A DNA stretch of 64,000 nt from Erythrophleum ivorense (GCA_026724425.1 JAIUCV010000004.1:4784001-4848000); one strand, 5' to 3'; counted from the stretch's first letter, positions 1-13,800 are shown. Made by a program: numbers and translations. The notes: a model not told the origin generated them from the letters alone.

Positions 1-1207
1 GTCTTGATGAAGTGAATTGAATCCTTTTAGACTTATGAAGATCTTATGTTTGTAAGCCCCTATAACATGTTTAATATGATTTTTATATATGTAATTAAAG
101 ATAGCATCACACTAGTAAATATTAAGAAGTTATATAATCTTTATATATTAAAAAGAATCATATATATATAGTTGAGTAAAAACTTATTTAATCAGAACAT
201 AACAAAAAAATTAGGTTTAGGTAAAAATTTTTACGTGTTATGAAAAGTGTATCAAAATTTTTACGGTGTTAATTGATCTTCCTTCGTATTTATTTAATAT
301 ACTTTTCACTTTTTATATAATGATTACTTTTCAATATAATAATGAAAATCCTATATAAATTATTTTTCAAATTGTATATTTTTTAAGAAATAATTAAATT
401 TCCTTCTTTATTTTTAAATTCAATTTAAAATAGACATGATTTTCCAAATGAGTTTTGAACTAACTTCCGCTGAATATAATTTTTGAAATTTGACTGGACC
501 AAACTCATAATTTTTTTAAACACTCCACTTAAAATCTTGATCAAATTTAATGGGGTAGTATAATTTTTTTTTGGCTTTAATGTATGATATCCATACACAT
601 GCCATTGAGACTAGACTTTTGGTCTCGCAAATCAATATGAAAAATAAAAATTATTTTTTTAAAAATGTAAATATAAATATTACAAAAATTTTAAAATATA
701 TGCAAAAAATAGTGATCTATTACTTCTTTTTTGTTATTTTTAAAATGTTAAAAAATTATAATTTAATTTTTACTTAAAATATTTAAAAATTATTTTACAA
801 ATTAACATAACTATTAATTATTAATGATTTATTTTTTTGTTTGGAATTAAATTTAAAGAGGCTCTACACAATTAAGTGAGAATGATAATTATAACTCACT
901 TGGTATATAAAAAATTAAGAATAAAAATAAAAAATAATTTTAAAAATAAAAAAATAAAAATTTTATTCTTATTTTAAAATAATTATAAAATAAAATAAAT
1001 ATTATTAAATAATAATTATATAAACATAATAAAAATTATACAAAATTATTCTTTCTTTTTCAACTGTCAAACAATCACAATCACTATTGTTTTCGATAAA
1101 AACGAACAAATAAAAAAGAGAACTTTGTGTGACGTAGCGAATAGGGATCTACGAAATGTAGAAGGTACGGAGCGGTTATGTATATCGCTTCTTACAACCA
1201 TTGGCAC
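1..1207. other. AT-rich sequence upstream of ARF6
   Basis: No gene is supported here. The sequence is strongly AT-rich with many A and T runs, and the short open stretch at 571-777 is low-complexity Lys/Asn/Ile/Phe-rich sequence typical of such DNA. From about 1070 the composition becomes less AT-rich, and a TGACGT motif near 1130 lies close to the ARF6 core promoter. A GAGAC/GTCTC inverted pair lies at 607-626. The distal ARF6 promoter probably lies in this stretch. Confidence 0.6.
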
Positions 1208-1215
1208 TATAAATA
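1208..1215 (+). promoter_or_regulatory. Probable TATA box of the ARF6 gene
   Basis: The octamer TATAAATA lies about 660 bases before the start codon, where the AT-rich upstream DNA gives way to a more balanced CT-rich leader. A transcription start about 30 bases downstream, near 1240, would be usual. The start itself is inferred, not visible. Confidence 0.6.
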
Positions 1216-1239
1216 GGCCAACGGACAATTATTGCCATT

Positions 1240-1876
1240 CTTGTATTGAAGCGATCGTAGGTTGAGCTCGAGCTGAGTAGAGTTCAGCGGAACCACAAGT
1301 CTCTCTTTCCGTATTTGCTCACACACTCTGCTTTCTTCTACTGAAATCCGAACCCTCCTAAAAGCTTCCACGAATGTCACTCTCACTTCCTTAAGCTTCC
1401 CTTGATCTCTCTCTCTCTCTCTCTCTTCCTTCTGTTCATTCCACTGTTCTGGTACGCCCAATTTGAGATCTGGTGGCCTAGGGTTTTGTGCCAAGCTTTG
1501 AGCTGCAAAGGCTGTTTTTGGGGTTGGAGTTGCGGATTGGGGCTTCGGGAAGTTTCATTCTAGGATGTTGGATTTGAATGTGGTAGGTCTTCGTTGGGGT
1601 GGCAGTGTGGTTCAGAAGATCTAGGGGTTATGAAAACGAGAAGGTTTGGGTATTGCATGGGAACTGGTTTTGGATGATATTTTATGGCGTGTTCTGTGAA
1701 TTTTGGAATTTTGGGGGGGGTGGGGGGGGGGGGTTGCCAGGGCTTGATACAAAGAATGTGAAGAACGTGCCTTGATAATGCTTTAATAGAAGGCAGGCTA
1801 GTAAGTAATTGGATGCTATTGGATTTAGGGTTTAAAGGCTAAGAGCGGTTTTAGTTGCTTGGAAATATCTAGAAGA
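1240..1876 (+). promoter_or_regulatory. ARF6 5' leader with upstream ORFs, CT repeat and G-tract
   Basis: The inferred leader is about 640 bases long. It holds a CT microsatellite near 1405-1425 and a guanine block at 1713-1733 (G8, T, G12). At least seven upstream AUGs open short frames that stop before the main start: 1374-1394 (6 codons), 1565-1624 (19), 1630-1677 (15), 1674-1775 (33, overlapping the previous stop as ATGA), 1756-1761 (AUG-stop), 1778-1786 (2) and 1813-1842 (9). Such uORFs usually lower translation of the main frame. A leader intron could remove some of them; none can be proved from sequence alone. Confidence 0.6.
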
Positions 1877-4800
1877 ATGAGGTTTTCTTCATCAGGACTT
1901 GGTCAACCGGCTCAAGAAGGTAACCTCTTCTTTGTGCAGTTTAGTTTATTTGTTGCTCAATTTTTGTTTTTGTTTTTTTTTAAATGTATCATGCTTACTG
2001 TTCCGTCGTAATTGTTTGTTTCACGAGGCATATTTTTTTTCTTTTCCTTGTTGTCACATGGCTTGTGCATGCCTTTTTTGGTATTATATTTGATGAGATG
2101 TGTTATAAGAAGAAACCACACTCTGCAGTTTTGTCCCTAAATTTATACGTTTATGTGCCTTTTAAGGTCAACTTCAGGGTGTCTGAACCATCTAATTCAC
2201 GTCTGAATTGTTCTGCTGCATTAATGGTGAATTCTATATCGTTTAAGTTTGAGGTGTTGAGCTCATGGTTTAGTCATACATACATATTTATTATTATGCA
2301 AGCCTCTTAGTATATTTATAGCAGACAAAACATGCAATAAACTTGATACAATTATTTTTTCGAGTGTACAATTCTTGACATTATATACAGATTGCGTTAA
2401 TGTTCTTTCAACTTATCTTCGAAAATCACATGAATGATGCTATTGATATTTTACTACATGTATGCATGTTCACATTAGCATGTAATTATGCAGGGGAGAA
2501 AAAATGTTTGAATTCTGAACTATGGCATGCATGTGCTGGCCCTCTGGTGTCTCTGCCTCCTGTTGGAAGTCGTGTGGTCTACTTTCCCCAGGGTCACAGT
2601 GAACAGGTCAGTCGGACAATTTTCATCTTATAAGTTGGATGCTATTGTACTACTTTAATTTGTTGCTTTTTTCATGGATATTTGGTGAAAGATTTTATGC
2701 TTGTACAAGAACACAAGATCACATTGATGTGGTAAATGAGGCGTGAGAGAGAGTCACAGCGAGCAGGTCAATCAAACTATTTTGATCTGTAAATTGGATT
2801 TTGATGGGCTAGACTTCAACTTGTTTCTTTCTGTAAGGTGTTATGTTTGTGCAAGCCCATAAATAAATACTAAGATCGTTAGATGTGGCTATAGGCATAA
2901 GAAAGAGTCACAGTAAGCATGCCACTCCCATTTTGATCTGTAAGTTAGAGTTCAGTGGACTTCATGGATAAATGTGAGAGCTATTTATTCTTGGAGGAGG
3001 GAGGCCATCTACGGATGTGGAGTAGTAATCTTTTTTTATGATTTAAAAGTGTAGAGAGAACAAAATTGATGAAAAAATAGCCATTATTTCATTATAGTAG
3101 TAGAATCAACTTTGGTTTTATTGTGCTCTGTTATTATTGCCGCTGTTCTGGCTTATAAGTCATGTCCCTACCAGCACATATGTTATTGGACTTCGTTTGT
3201 ATGATGATCAAAGTGCATGTGTCTTCCGTGTTTGTATATATTGGACTAGGTTGAAAATGAGCAACTTCTATGTTATCTAGTAGGACAAGTAAAACTCTGT
3301 GGATGTGCCAACTATATGATGGTTCGCAATTTGCATTAATCTGAAAGATAATGTTTTCTGATATACTTTTGCATTTTATATTTCTTAAGGATGGATTGCT
3401 TCTTATATTTTTCATTTGTACATGTTTTCCCTCAATTAATTGACAAAATTAGATGTTCCTTTTCCTTTGAAGGTTGTTGCTTCAACGAACAAGGAAGTAG
3501 ATGCACATATTCCCAATTACCCTAACTTGTCTCCACAGCTTATCTGTCAGCTTCACAATGTGACAATGCATGTAAGGATTGATGTGTTTGACTAAATCTG
3601 CTGTTGAACATTATTGTAGGGTTGCTCTCTAAGACTTTAAACCTTATAACTTGCAGGCAGATGTGGAAACAGATGAAGTATATGCTCAAATGACTCTGCA
3701 ACCTTTAAGTCTGGTACTTGCTTTTGAACTGTTTGGTTTTACAAAATTTTTTAATCATATCTTGACATGATTCGTTTTGTAGCAAGAGCAAAAGGATGTA
3801 TATCTACTGCCTGCAGAATTGGGTATTGCCAACAAACAACCAACCAACTACTTCTGTAAAACATTAACTGCTAGTGATACCAGCACTCATGGAGGATTCT
3901 CTGTTCCTCGAAGAGCAGCTGAAAAAGTCTTCCCTCCTCTTGTAAGTCATATTGACTTGGTGGTTTTGTCAGTTATATATGACATATAGCAATTACTTTG
4001 TAAGCTATTAACCTTGTTGGTAATTTTTTTTTAATTCATTATTTAGGATTACTCGCAGCAGCCTCCTGCACAGGAACTAATTGCTAGGGATCTTCATGAT
4101 AATGAATGGAAGTTCAGACACATTTTTCGAGGTTGGATTTTTTTGAAGTCTTTGTTATTCTGGTCATAGAATCTTTGAATAACCTTGCATTTTCAGATAT
4201 ATTTACTTTATCCTGTCAGATTTTATTGTGGGTAACCATGCACCTCTTATTTGAGTATGTATTCCGTGAACTCACAAACTCCAACCTTGCTAGAGTAACA
4301 TTTAGAGCAAGAAATAATTTTTGAGAGAAAGTAATTTTATTTTTAGGGGACAAGGGATATACATTTTAGGGTTTATTTGGCTAAAACTTTTGACAAAAAT
4401 ATGTTGTTTTGGCTAGACCATCCCATTTTTGTGGGCTAAAGTGTTCGTTCAAACTACCATGAATAAAAAAATTCTGCCAAATAAAAATCTGGTATGATTG
4501 ATAGGGATCCTCTATGTTAATTTTAACAATCATGGTAGGATCTGAAGATTGCAGCAAAAACAGTGTATTATTTCTCTCAATCACTTTCATAGAGTGGGTA
4601 TACAATAAATAGGAGGACCGAAATAATTAGGAGTAAATGCTCCTTAATTTTTTAGTGCAAAGAAGGAAAGAATTTGAATAAAAACTATTTACACTCTGTA
4701 CAGAATTAAAGACAATAAAGAGCCTAATAATAACAAAGTTGACTCTCTAAAAAAGGTAACAACAAATATTCAAATGCCCATGATTCTTGGAGAAAAATCT

Positions 4801-7800
4801 GGAATTCCACACTCCCCCCAAGCTGGGGAGTATATGTTTACTATTCCCAGCTTGGATAAGTGAATATCAAATTGAGCCCTTGGAATGGATTTGGTCAAAA
4901 CATCAGCAGTTTGTTGATGGGTGGATATGTAGATCAATTCAATCACCCTATGTTCAATTTTTTCTTGGATGAAATGACAATCAATCTCCACATGCTTAGT
5001 TCTATTGTGATGAACTGGGTTCTTAGTAATACTTATTGCAGCTTGATTGTCAGAGAACAACTTCATTGATGTTGGTGATGATAGTTGAAGCTATTCAAGT
5101 AGCCTTTTTAGCCATATTCCTTCGCAAATTCCATGAGCCATAGCTCTAAATTCAGCTTTTGCACTACTTCGGGCAACTACCGATTGCTTTTTACTTCTCC
5201 AAGTAACAAGGTTTCCCCAAAGATAGGTGCAATACCCTGAAGTAGACCTTCTATCTGTTAGAGACTCTGCCCAATCAGCATCAGAAAAAACCTTCTGGAT
5301 CTCTACTTATTCCCTTCTTGAATAAGAGTCCCTTAGGACTTGGTTCACAACTTCAAGATGTTCTTTAGTAGGACTATTCATGAATTGACTTGCTACATTA
5401 GCGGCAAAACTAATGTTAAGTTTGGTGTGTGATAGATATATTAGTTTGCCTACCAGTCTCTGATACATCCCTTTATCAATGGGTGCTAAATCTTCTTTTG
5501 ATCCAACCTTGTTAGTTGAGTCCATTGGTGTTTTTGTGGGTTTACACGCTAGCATCCTAGTCTCCTTGAGCAAATCTAGTGTGTACTTTCTTTGGGATAC
5601 AACAATACCTTTGCTAGATTGTGCAATCTCCATCCCTAGGAAGTACTTTAGATATCTGAGATCTTTTATTTCAAACTCTTTATTCAAGACTTTTTTGAGA
5701 TGTACTACTTCTTTCTTATCATTATCTGTTACAATGATGTCATCGACATAAACTATAAGAATAGTCAGTTTATCAGTAGCTACCTTTTTAATAAAAAGGG
5801 TGTGATCTGATTGCCCTTGTGTATACTCTTAACTTCTTCATTGCCTTGGTAAATATCTCAAATCAGGCTCATGGCGATTGTTTGAGGCCATAAAGTGATT
5901 TTCAACGTTTGCACACTAGATTTTCATTATTAGGTTGCTTCAAACCAGGGGGTATGTCCATGTAGACTTCCTCCTCAAGATCACCATTCAAGAATGCATT
6001 TTTGACATCAAGTTGATGAAGTTTTCAATCTAGGTTGGCTGCTATGGATAGGAGGACTTGAATGGTATTGAGCTTGGCAATTGGAGCCAAAGTTTCTTGA
6101 AAATCTACTCCATATGTCTGGGTGAAACCTTTAGCGACAAGTCTCGCTTTGTATCGTTCAATGCTGCCATCTGCTTTATACTTTACATTAAACACCCATT
6201 TGCATCTCACTGGTTGTTTCCCTTGAGGCTTTTGAGTGAGCTCCCAAGTGCCATTCTTTTGTAGCGCCTTTAATTCTTCATTCATAGCTTCTTTCCATTT
6301 TGGATGTTGGAGAGCTTCTTCAACACAGCAAGGGATTTTAATGTTGTCAATATTGGCTATGAATGCCCTATAACTTTTAGAGAGTTTTTTATAGGAGACA
6401 AAGTGAGAGATAGGGTGTTGTGTACATGATCTTGTTTCCTTTCTAAAAGCAATAGGAAGATGTAGATTAGTAGATAAACTCTCATTATCATTGGAAGACT
6501 CGAAATCAGAAATACCTTGAGAGTCTTGAGTACTTTCACTGGGATGAGCATTCGGGTCAATTTGGCAATGCTCTACGGTCTTAGGGCGCCTTGTATAGAC
6601 CTGTGCCTCCTTATCTTCCCTCTGCTTCTGATTTGTAACTTCTAGTTCAGCAGCTGATTCAATCTCGGGTTCAGTTGAGTTCTGAATTGGCTGGGAAACA
6701 GGCTCAGGTTCAGAGGGAAATAAGGCCCAAAACTTATTTTCCTCCTCTTAATGTGCTGTAATCTCCCCCTGAATATGGGTTTTAGGATAAAATGGCACCT
6801 GCTCAAGAAATGTTACATCTATGGAGGTATAAAATGTTTTGGTGGAAGGTGAGTAACATTTATAGCCCTTTTGATGTGGAGAGTACCCAAGGAACAAACA
6901 CTTGATGGATTTAGGATCAAGTTTGCTTCTTTGTTGAGGTGGAATATGGACATAGGCTGAACACCCAAACACCTTTAGTGGAAGGTCAGTCATGATTCTG
7001 TTGAGGAAAAGCTTTAGAGAAAAACTGACATGGGGTGTCAAATTTCAGTGTTCTAGAAGGCAACCTATTGATGAGGTATGTAGCTGTTAAAATAGCATCC
7101 CCCCAGTAACCTTTAGGTACATTGGTGGTCAACATAAGAGATCTAGCTATTTCTAGGAGATGACGGTTTTTCTTTCTCTATCCCATTCTGTTGAGGAGTA
7201 TAGGCACATGAGCTTTGATGAACTATGCCATTTTCAAGGAAAAAACTCCTAAGGACAGAGTTAAAATAATCTCTAGCATTATCTGTCCGAAAAATTTGTA
7301 TCTTTGTTTGAAATTGAGTTTGAATCATAGCAAAAAAGTTTTTAACAAGGGAGACCGTTTTGGACTTGTCTTTCATAAGAAATACCCATGTGATATGGGT
7401 GTGGTCATCAATTAAGGATAAGAGCCACTGGGCACCTATTATACTAGGAATGCGAGAGGGACTCCAAATATCACTATGTATAACTGAAAAAGGATGTGAT
7501 GGTTTGTAATCATGAATGGGATTTGAGTTTCGGCAATGCTTAGTAAGATGACAAATTTCACATTGGAAAGACTTTGGATCTTTATTAATAAATAAGGAAG
7601 GAAATAACTTGGCTAAGTACAGAAAATTAATATGGCCAAGGCGTTGGTGCCATGACATAATATTATTTTCCTCATCCTAAGTCTCTGTACTGTTTGCATG
7701 AATGGCCCGAGAAATATTGCTGGATCTGATTCGGTACAAGCCTTGTTCTGCTTTAGCATTGCCAATCATCCTCCCCGAATCCAAATCTTGTAACAAACAA

Positions 7801-10800
7801 CCAGATGGGAAAAATTTAGCAATGCAATTCAAGTCATGTGTAAGCTTGCTAATGGACAGCAAGTTGCATGATAAGTTTGGGACAAGAAGGACAGATTCTA
7901 GAGTTAAATCTTCTGAAATAATCACTTTCCCAATTCCAGTCACCTTGGACAAAGTCCCATATGCAATTCGTACTTTATAGTCATTATTACAAGGTTTAAA
8001 TTCATGCAGTAATGAAGCATCCCCTGTCATATGGTCTAAGGCTCCTAAGTCAATTATCTAAGTTGTTGCATCTTCTACATTAGTATGAAGAGCATTCAAG
8101 AAGGTACCTTTTTGTGCAGTAGAACCAGAACCAATACTAGGGGTAGTTGATGGACCTGGATTGAGAAATTTGTGCAGCCAATTGATTTGCTCCTTGCTGA
8201 AAATTCCTTTCTCATTGGGCATTTTTTCAGATCCTTTTGTAGTGGCCACATAGCCTTGGTTCTCCCTCTCTTTATTGGGTTTCCAATCAGTTGGCTTACC
8301 ATGTATTTTCCAACATGTCTCATGAGTGTGACCCTAGCATCGACAATGATCACACCAGGGTCTTCCCTTTTTCTGCTTGCTTTCATTGTTCAGGTTTGCA
8401 TTCTTGGTCTAGAGGCAGAACCTTTAGGGGTAGTAACAATGGTGGCAGCACCCATCATGAGCTTCTTCCGACTTTCTTCCCTCCAAACCTTCGAGAAAGC
8501 TTCTCTAATGGATGGTAAAGGCTTAGTGCCGAGGATCCTTCCCCTTACTTCATCCAAAGATTTGTTAAGGCCTAGGAGGAATGTAAAAACCCTCTCCTTT
8601 TCGATGAGTTCTCTATACTTCTTTGCATCTCCAATACAGTCCCAATCTGGGTTCTTATAAACAGTTAATTGTTGCCAAAGACATGTTAGAGTACTATAAT
8701 AATCGAAAGCTCACCTTGTTTGAGATCATGGAGTTTGCTTTTGATCTCAAAAAGTTCAGCAATATTTTCTCGATCTGAGTAGGCTTCTCTCACTGCCTCC
8801 TAGATCTCAAAGGTTGAGTTGAAGAACAGATAACTCCGTCCTATGTCAATGTCCATGGTGTTGATTAATCAAGACATGACCATGTTGTTTTCTGCTCTCC
8901 AAATTGAGTACTCTAAGTCCTTCTTTTTTGGAGGAATAGTTGCTCCAGTCAAGTAATCTTCTTTCCCTTTGCCTGAGATGAACATCATCATAGGCCTGGC
9001 CCATTGGAGATAATTTTGGCCATTCAGCTTGTGACCTGTGATGAGTTGAATGGTGCCTTCTGCAGTGACCTGGTTGGAGGACTCAAGCCCAATGGGCTTG
9101 CTTGAGTTTTGACTAATCTCAGAAGTCATTTTCGCATGTCACAAAATAGGGAATAGTGACGAGGGGAAGAGGATGAAAAAAAAAGTTTTTGGATCAAAGT
9201 TTGAGCTCTGATACCATGAAGATTGCAGCAAAAAAAGTTAGGGGTGTATATGGGTCGGGCCGGGCAGGGTTTTGGCCTTGCACAATGCCTGGCCTGGCCC
9301 GATTTAATATCGGGTGGGGTTGGGCTAAATTGGGCGGCCTAACTTTTTTTTTTTTCATTTATTATAAAAATTGTAAAATAATATCAAAAAAAGAAAATTT
9401 TTATATAAATCTTTATAAAATTGCATTTTATCTTTAAAAAATTAAAATTTTGATATAAATCTTTATAAAAATTTTTTTTTTAGACTTAATTAGACTAATA
9501 TATCCTTTATGGCCAACCTAAATTTATTATTAAAATTATAAAATAATACTTAAAAAAATTTTATACAAGTTTTTATAAAATTATATTTTATCATTTAAAA
9601 AATTAAAGTTTTGAAATAAATCTTTATAAAAAAATATTTTTTAAAAAAATAAAATTATTTTTCAGGCCGGGCCGGGCCAACATAGCACTAAAGGTCAGCC
9701 TGATGCTGGGCCCGGCCCAGTTTTGTGGCTTGCCCTAGCCCTAAATTTTTTTTAAAAAATTTTTATGCTCGGCCCAACCCAGCCTGATTTGGCCGGGTAG
9801 GGCTGGGCCCACCGGGCCTTTAGGCCCGGTGAAGACCCCTATAAACAGTGTATTATTTCTTTCAATCACTTTCATGGAGTGGGTATACAATAAATAGGAG
9901 GACCGAAATAATTAGGAGTAAATGCTCCTTAATTTCTTGGTGCAAAGAAGGAAAGAATTTGAATAAAAACTATTTACGCTCTGTACAGAATTAAAGACAA
10001 TAAAGAGCCTAATAATAAAAATTAAAGACAATAAAGAGCCTACTAATAACAAAGTTGACTCTCTAAAAAAGGTAATAACAATATTCAAATGCCCATGATT
10101 CTTGGAGAAAAATCTGGAATTCCACAGGATCCTATTTGATTCTGATTTTATATGTGATCTGGATCATTTGGGCATGTTAGGTTATGTAGAGTAGTATGGT
10201 CTTGCCAATCAGGTCATATTTTGAAAGCGTTGCTGGTTTGGCTGTTTAAGGATCAAATCTTCTGCTTTACCAGCCATAATTAGCTCTCTCATGTTCTGCT
10301 ACTGCACTGCCATTGGACTGCTTGAAAGCAAATCTAAAATTTTTACAAGAACAGGTGTGACAGTTATTAGAATTGCTTGATTCTTGGTTTGAAAAGTTGT
10401 GGTTTGGTATATCCATATGGCAGGTGGTGCATATTGTGCGGAAGGAATGGTAAAAGGTCAAGAATGGTAGTTGAATTGTGGCAAATCACTATTTATGGCT
10501 AAATTACATAAACATAGCAATTGAGATGATGTTGGAATTCTGCATTACTTAGCTGGATTGCGACAGATCCTGATTGGAACTGTTGCCTGTTGCAACTTGC
10601 AACTTTACTGTGAAACCCCTTAATTTCAGTTTTTTTGGCCCTTTTTTAATTGTAAAACGTGATCCCAAAGGCCTCTAAGAAATCTTTTTCTGCCTTCAAA
10701 TACAGAGCTTGAAGTTTTCTAGGCATGTTGACCTAATTTAAGGGAGGAATACAAGGAAATGGAAAAGGAGAGAAAGAGGGATGGCCTATGTATTGCCTTT

Positions 10801-13800
10801 AATCAAGCAAGTAATGTATTAAGGACAAAAAAAATTTAAATAAAGCCATTTGACCATTTGTAACAAAGTTAACATGGAGAGTTATTAACTGTGGAATTTG
10901 GAAACTAATCAAACTAGATCAGGAAAAACATTAAATATAGGGAATTCATACAGAAACCAATGAAAGATAAAGACTCAGCATATGCATTAAAAATGTAGAA
11001 AAATTAGATGTAATTTTAATGACATTGAACTTGTGTCACTGCTAATATATTACTGAATCATTTGATTCAACTATTCATTATGATTCACAATTGAGAGGTC
11101 CTTTACTCATTATCTAAACTGTGGTTAACAACTATGATTTGAGTTGTTTTATATGCGCATCATGAAATATTCTACTCACCCAATTAGGTCAAATGAGAAT
11201 CACAAGTGATAAGTGATAACTTACTATAGACTTACTATGAGTAAAAGTATTAAACAAGTTAAAATTACAATTTTCAATTCAAATTAAATGTCAATCTTTA
11301 TCTCCATTTACATCACTAAGATCCCTTATAACCTTTTGAGCCGTTTTGAAGCTGTTTTGGCTCGTTTTGAAATGTACTGGTGCATTTTGAAATGTATCGG
11401 AACACCCCCCCCCCCAAAAACACAAAAAAAAAGCCAGATATGAATGTTGGGATACAGTATGCATATTGTACTGGATATGTATCCAAGATGGGTACTTCCC
11501 TTTTTTCTGGTGTATCGATGCTTCCTAGTTGGCAAGTGATTGGTCATGTTATGCCTCACATGAATTTTGAAACTGATGCTTGAACTACTTGGCTTCTTAC
11601 CCCTCTTTTTTTTTTTCCTCACTTTTCTTTCTTTTAAATTGTAGGTCAGCCCAAGAGGCATCTTCTTACTACAGGATGGAGTGTTTTTGTTAGTGCTAAG
11701 AGGCTTATTGCTGGTGATTCTGTCCTTTTTATCTGGTACATATGATTTCTTATATCCATTGACTTGACCTTCTGGTGATACATTTTTCATCTGTCTCTCA
11801 CTTATAATTGTTATTATTACAATGGAAAAGTAGAGAGAGCAGAGGAGACTGATACTGAATTTGTGTGTATTCATAAGAGAAAAGGTGCAGTGCATATATA
11901 GGGGATCATGACTACATATCAGCCACTAGAATCTCATGAGATAAGCTAAATAAAGAGAAATAAAATGCATTAAAGATGATTACGGAAAATCAGAGAACTA
12001 AAAAAGGAATTAAACTAAGTTGACTTGGTCTCATGAAATCTTGACATAAAGTCATGGATTTCAAGGAAAATCAAGGCTACCGGCTATAAAAACCAACAAT
12101 TACTATCATTTTATGAGGTTTACAATTATAAAGGAAGCAATACTAGGCAGTTTAAAACCTTTACATTTACCAGCAAGTCTGCATAGATGGTTTTAGTAGA
12201 TTTTTGAAAGCAAAAAGGAAAAAACAAGGGAGCTTAGACTCTAAGTAATGCATGTTGTAATACTTGTAATAGCCTAATAGGTTTCTCCTTAATAAAACGT
12301 CTGTCTGTGGGGCTTTCTTAACCTGATTAATAGCATTGATCTCGTTAATCTGTTCTAATAAAACCAGCAACCTTCCTTCACAGCATCTGTAGTCTGCGTA
12401 AATTTCAGTGATCAATGATGATGAAACCTTATTTCTGTTCTGTTTCTGTATTATCTGTTAAAAGTTAAAAATAATCAAGAAATATTAGTGTAACCTTCTT
12501 CCTGTTCTTTTGCACTAGGAATGACAAAAATCAATTGCTCTTGGGTATCCGGCGAGCAAATCGTCCACAGACTGTCATGCCATCATCGGTTCTGTCAAGT
12601 GATAGCATGCATATAGGTCTTCTTGCTGCTGCAGCTCATGCAGCTGCCACAAATAGCCGCTTTACTATATTCTATAATCCTAGGTTGATCACTCTAATGT
12701 TACAGATTGTAACTATCGATTTCTAACTATCACCATTCAAATCTTGCTGAATTTATTTGCTTTTATAATAGGGCAAGCCCATCGGAATTTGTCATTCCCT
12801 TGGCCAAGTATGTTAAAGCTGTATATCATACTCGAGTTTCTGTTGGCATGCGATTTAGGATGCTCTTTGAGACAGAAGAATCAAGTGTCCGTAGGTAGGT
12901 ATTACTTGTCTTCGTAATTTTCCACTGGCTTGTTATTTTATACCGAACTCTACTTTGACACAGTATCCATTATTTGCATAATATTTTGTTTTGTAATGGA
13001 AGGGACAGACTTTGATACACAAATATATGGGTTAAACACATATACAAACTCTCATCAATCACTCTGCCTCCTTTTATGCTATGTGGAGAATTGGGTCTGC
13101 CCCTCATGATTGGAGAATTTTCTGTTGGTTGGCTGGAAGAGTTCGCTTATGAAGGATAATTGAGTTTCATTGAAACTTGCTTGTTTTCAATTCTTTGGTT
13201 ACTTTTTGACATTGAATGCTAGTATTTTCAAGAGCTAGAGTTTAGACATTAGATCTTAATCTTCTATAGGACATGTTCATCTTGCCTCCCTTTGTTGGTT
13301 TAGATCGTTTTATTTTTCTGGTTTCTGCTCCCTCAGAGACTCTGCTCATCCACTTCTCTATATTTGCTTCTTTCTTCGTCATAAAATTTTCTTTTTCTGC
13401 TAAAAAATTGTTGATCAGCGTTGGCTTCTTCTGTTATTGGTGATGAAGTCAAGAAAATGTTTCTATTCTTTTCAATGAGAGGAAACATGGAAAGTTTTGT
13501 CTATTTGAAAGGAAGTAATTGGAAGGGTAAATTTCATTTTGTGGGCTTACTTTTGATTAAAACTTTCTGCAGGCTATTTCTTGTTGGTTCACTGTTTTTT
13601 CCCCCCTAAATACAACTTAAAAATTTTTCTAGACCTATTAATGCAAGTATAGTCACCCTTAAGTAACCTGTTCACTTGCAGCTGACCATACTGAACTTGT
13701 TTCTTTTAGTAATTGAGTGCTTAGTTTTCTCTTGTTGGATTTTAAATGAAGAATTTATGTGGAGGAAAGAGCAGTACTTGAACAGAGGATTAAAAATTTT

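Larger units (their letters stand above)
4543..10126 (-). mobile_element. Copia LTR retrotransposon inserted in ARF6 intron 6
   Basis: A 5.6-kb element, antisense to ARF6. It is bounded by LTRs that run TG...CA and flanked by a perfect 5-bp duplication, GGATC, at 4538-4542 and 10127-10131. Read on the minus strand, the order is LTR, tRNA-Met primer site, gag, protease, integrase, reverse transcriptase, RNase H, polypurine tract, LTR, which is the Ty1/copia order. The LTRs differ by only about six substitutions over 269 bases by eye, so the insertion looks fairly recent, yet the coding region is cut into many frames. The 5' LTR carries a nested hAT-type element and a 31-bp tandem duplication. 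The insertion leaves all ARF6 splice sites untouched. Confidence 0.95.

Noticed and set aside
1207..1494. 95-codon minus-strand open frame over the ARF6 leader
   Set aside because: It is antisense to a CT-rich leader, and the Glu/Arg run is simply the translation of the CT microsatellite.
8172..8660. 162-codon plus-strand open frame in the ARF6 intron
   Set aside because: It is the antisense shadow of the Copia gag region.
11326..11895. 189-codon minus-strand open frame across ARF6 exon 7
   Set aside because: It overlaps an exon of ARF6 on the opposite strand, has Lys/Ser-rich low-complexity content and shows no family motif.
11820..12090. Possible solo LTR in ARF6 intron 7
   Set aside because: The stretch has a leader-like ATATATAGGGG motif, but no TG...CA ends or target duplication could be identified.
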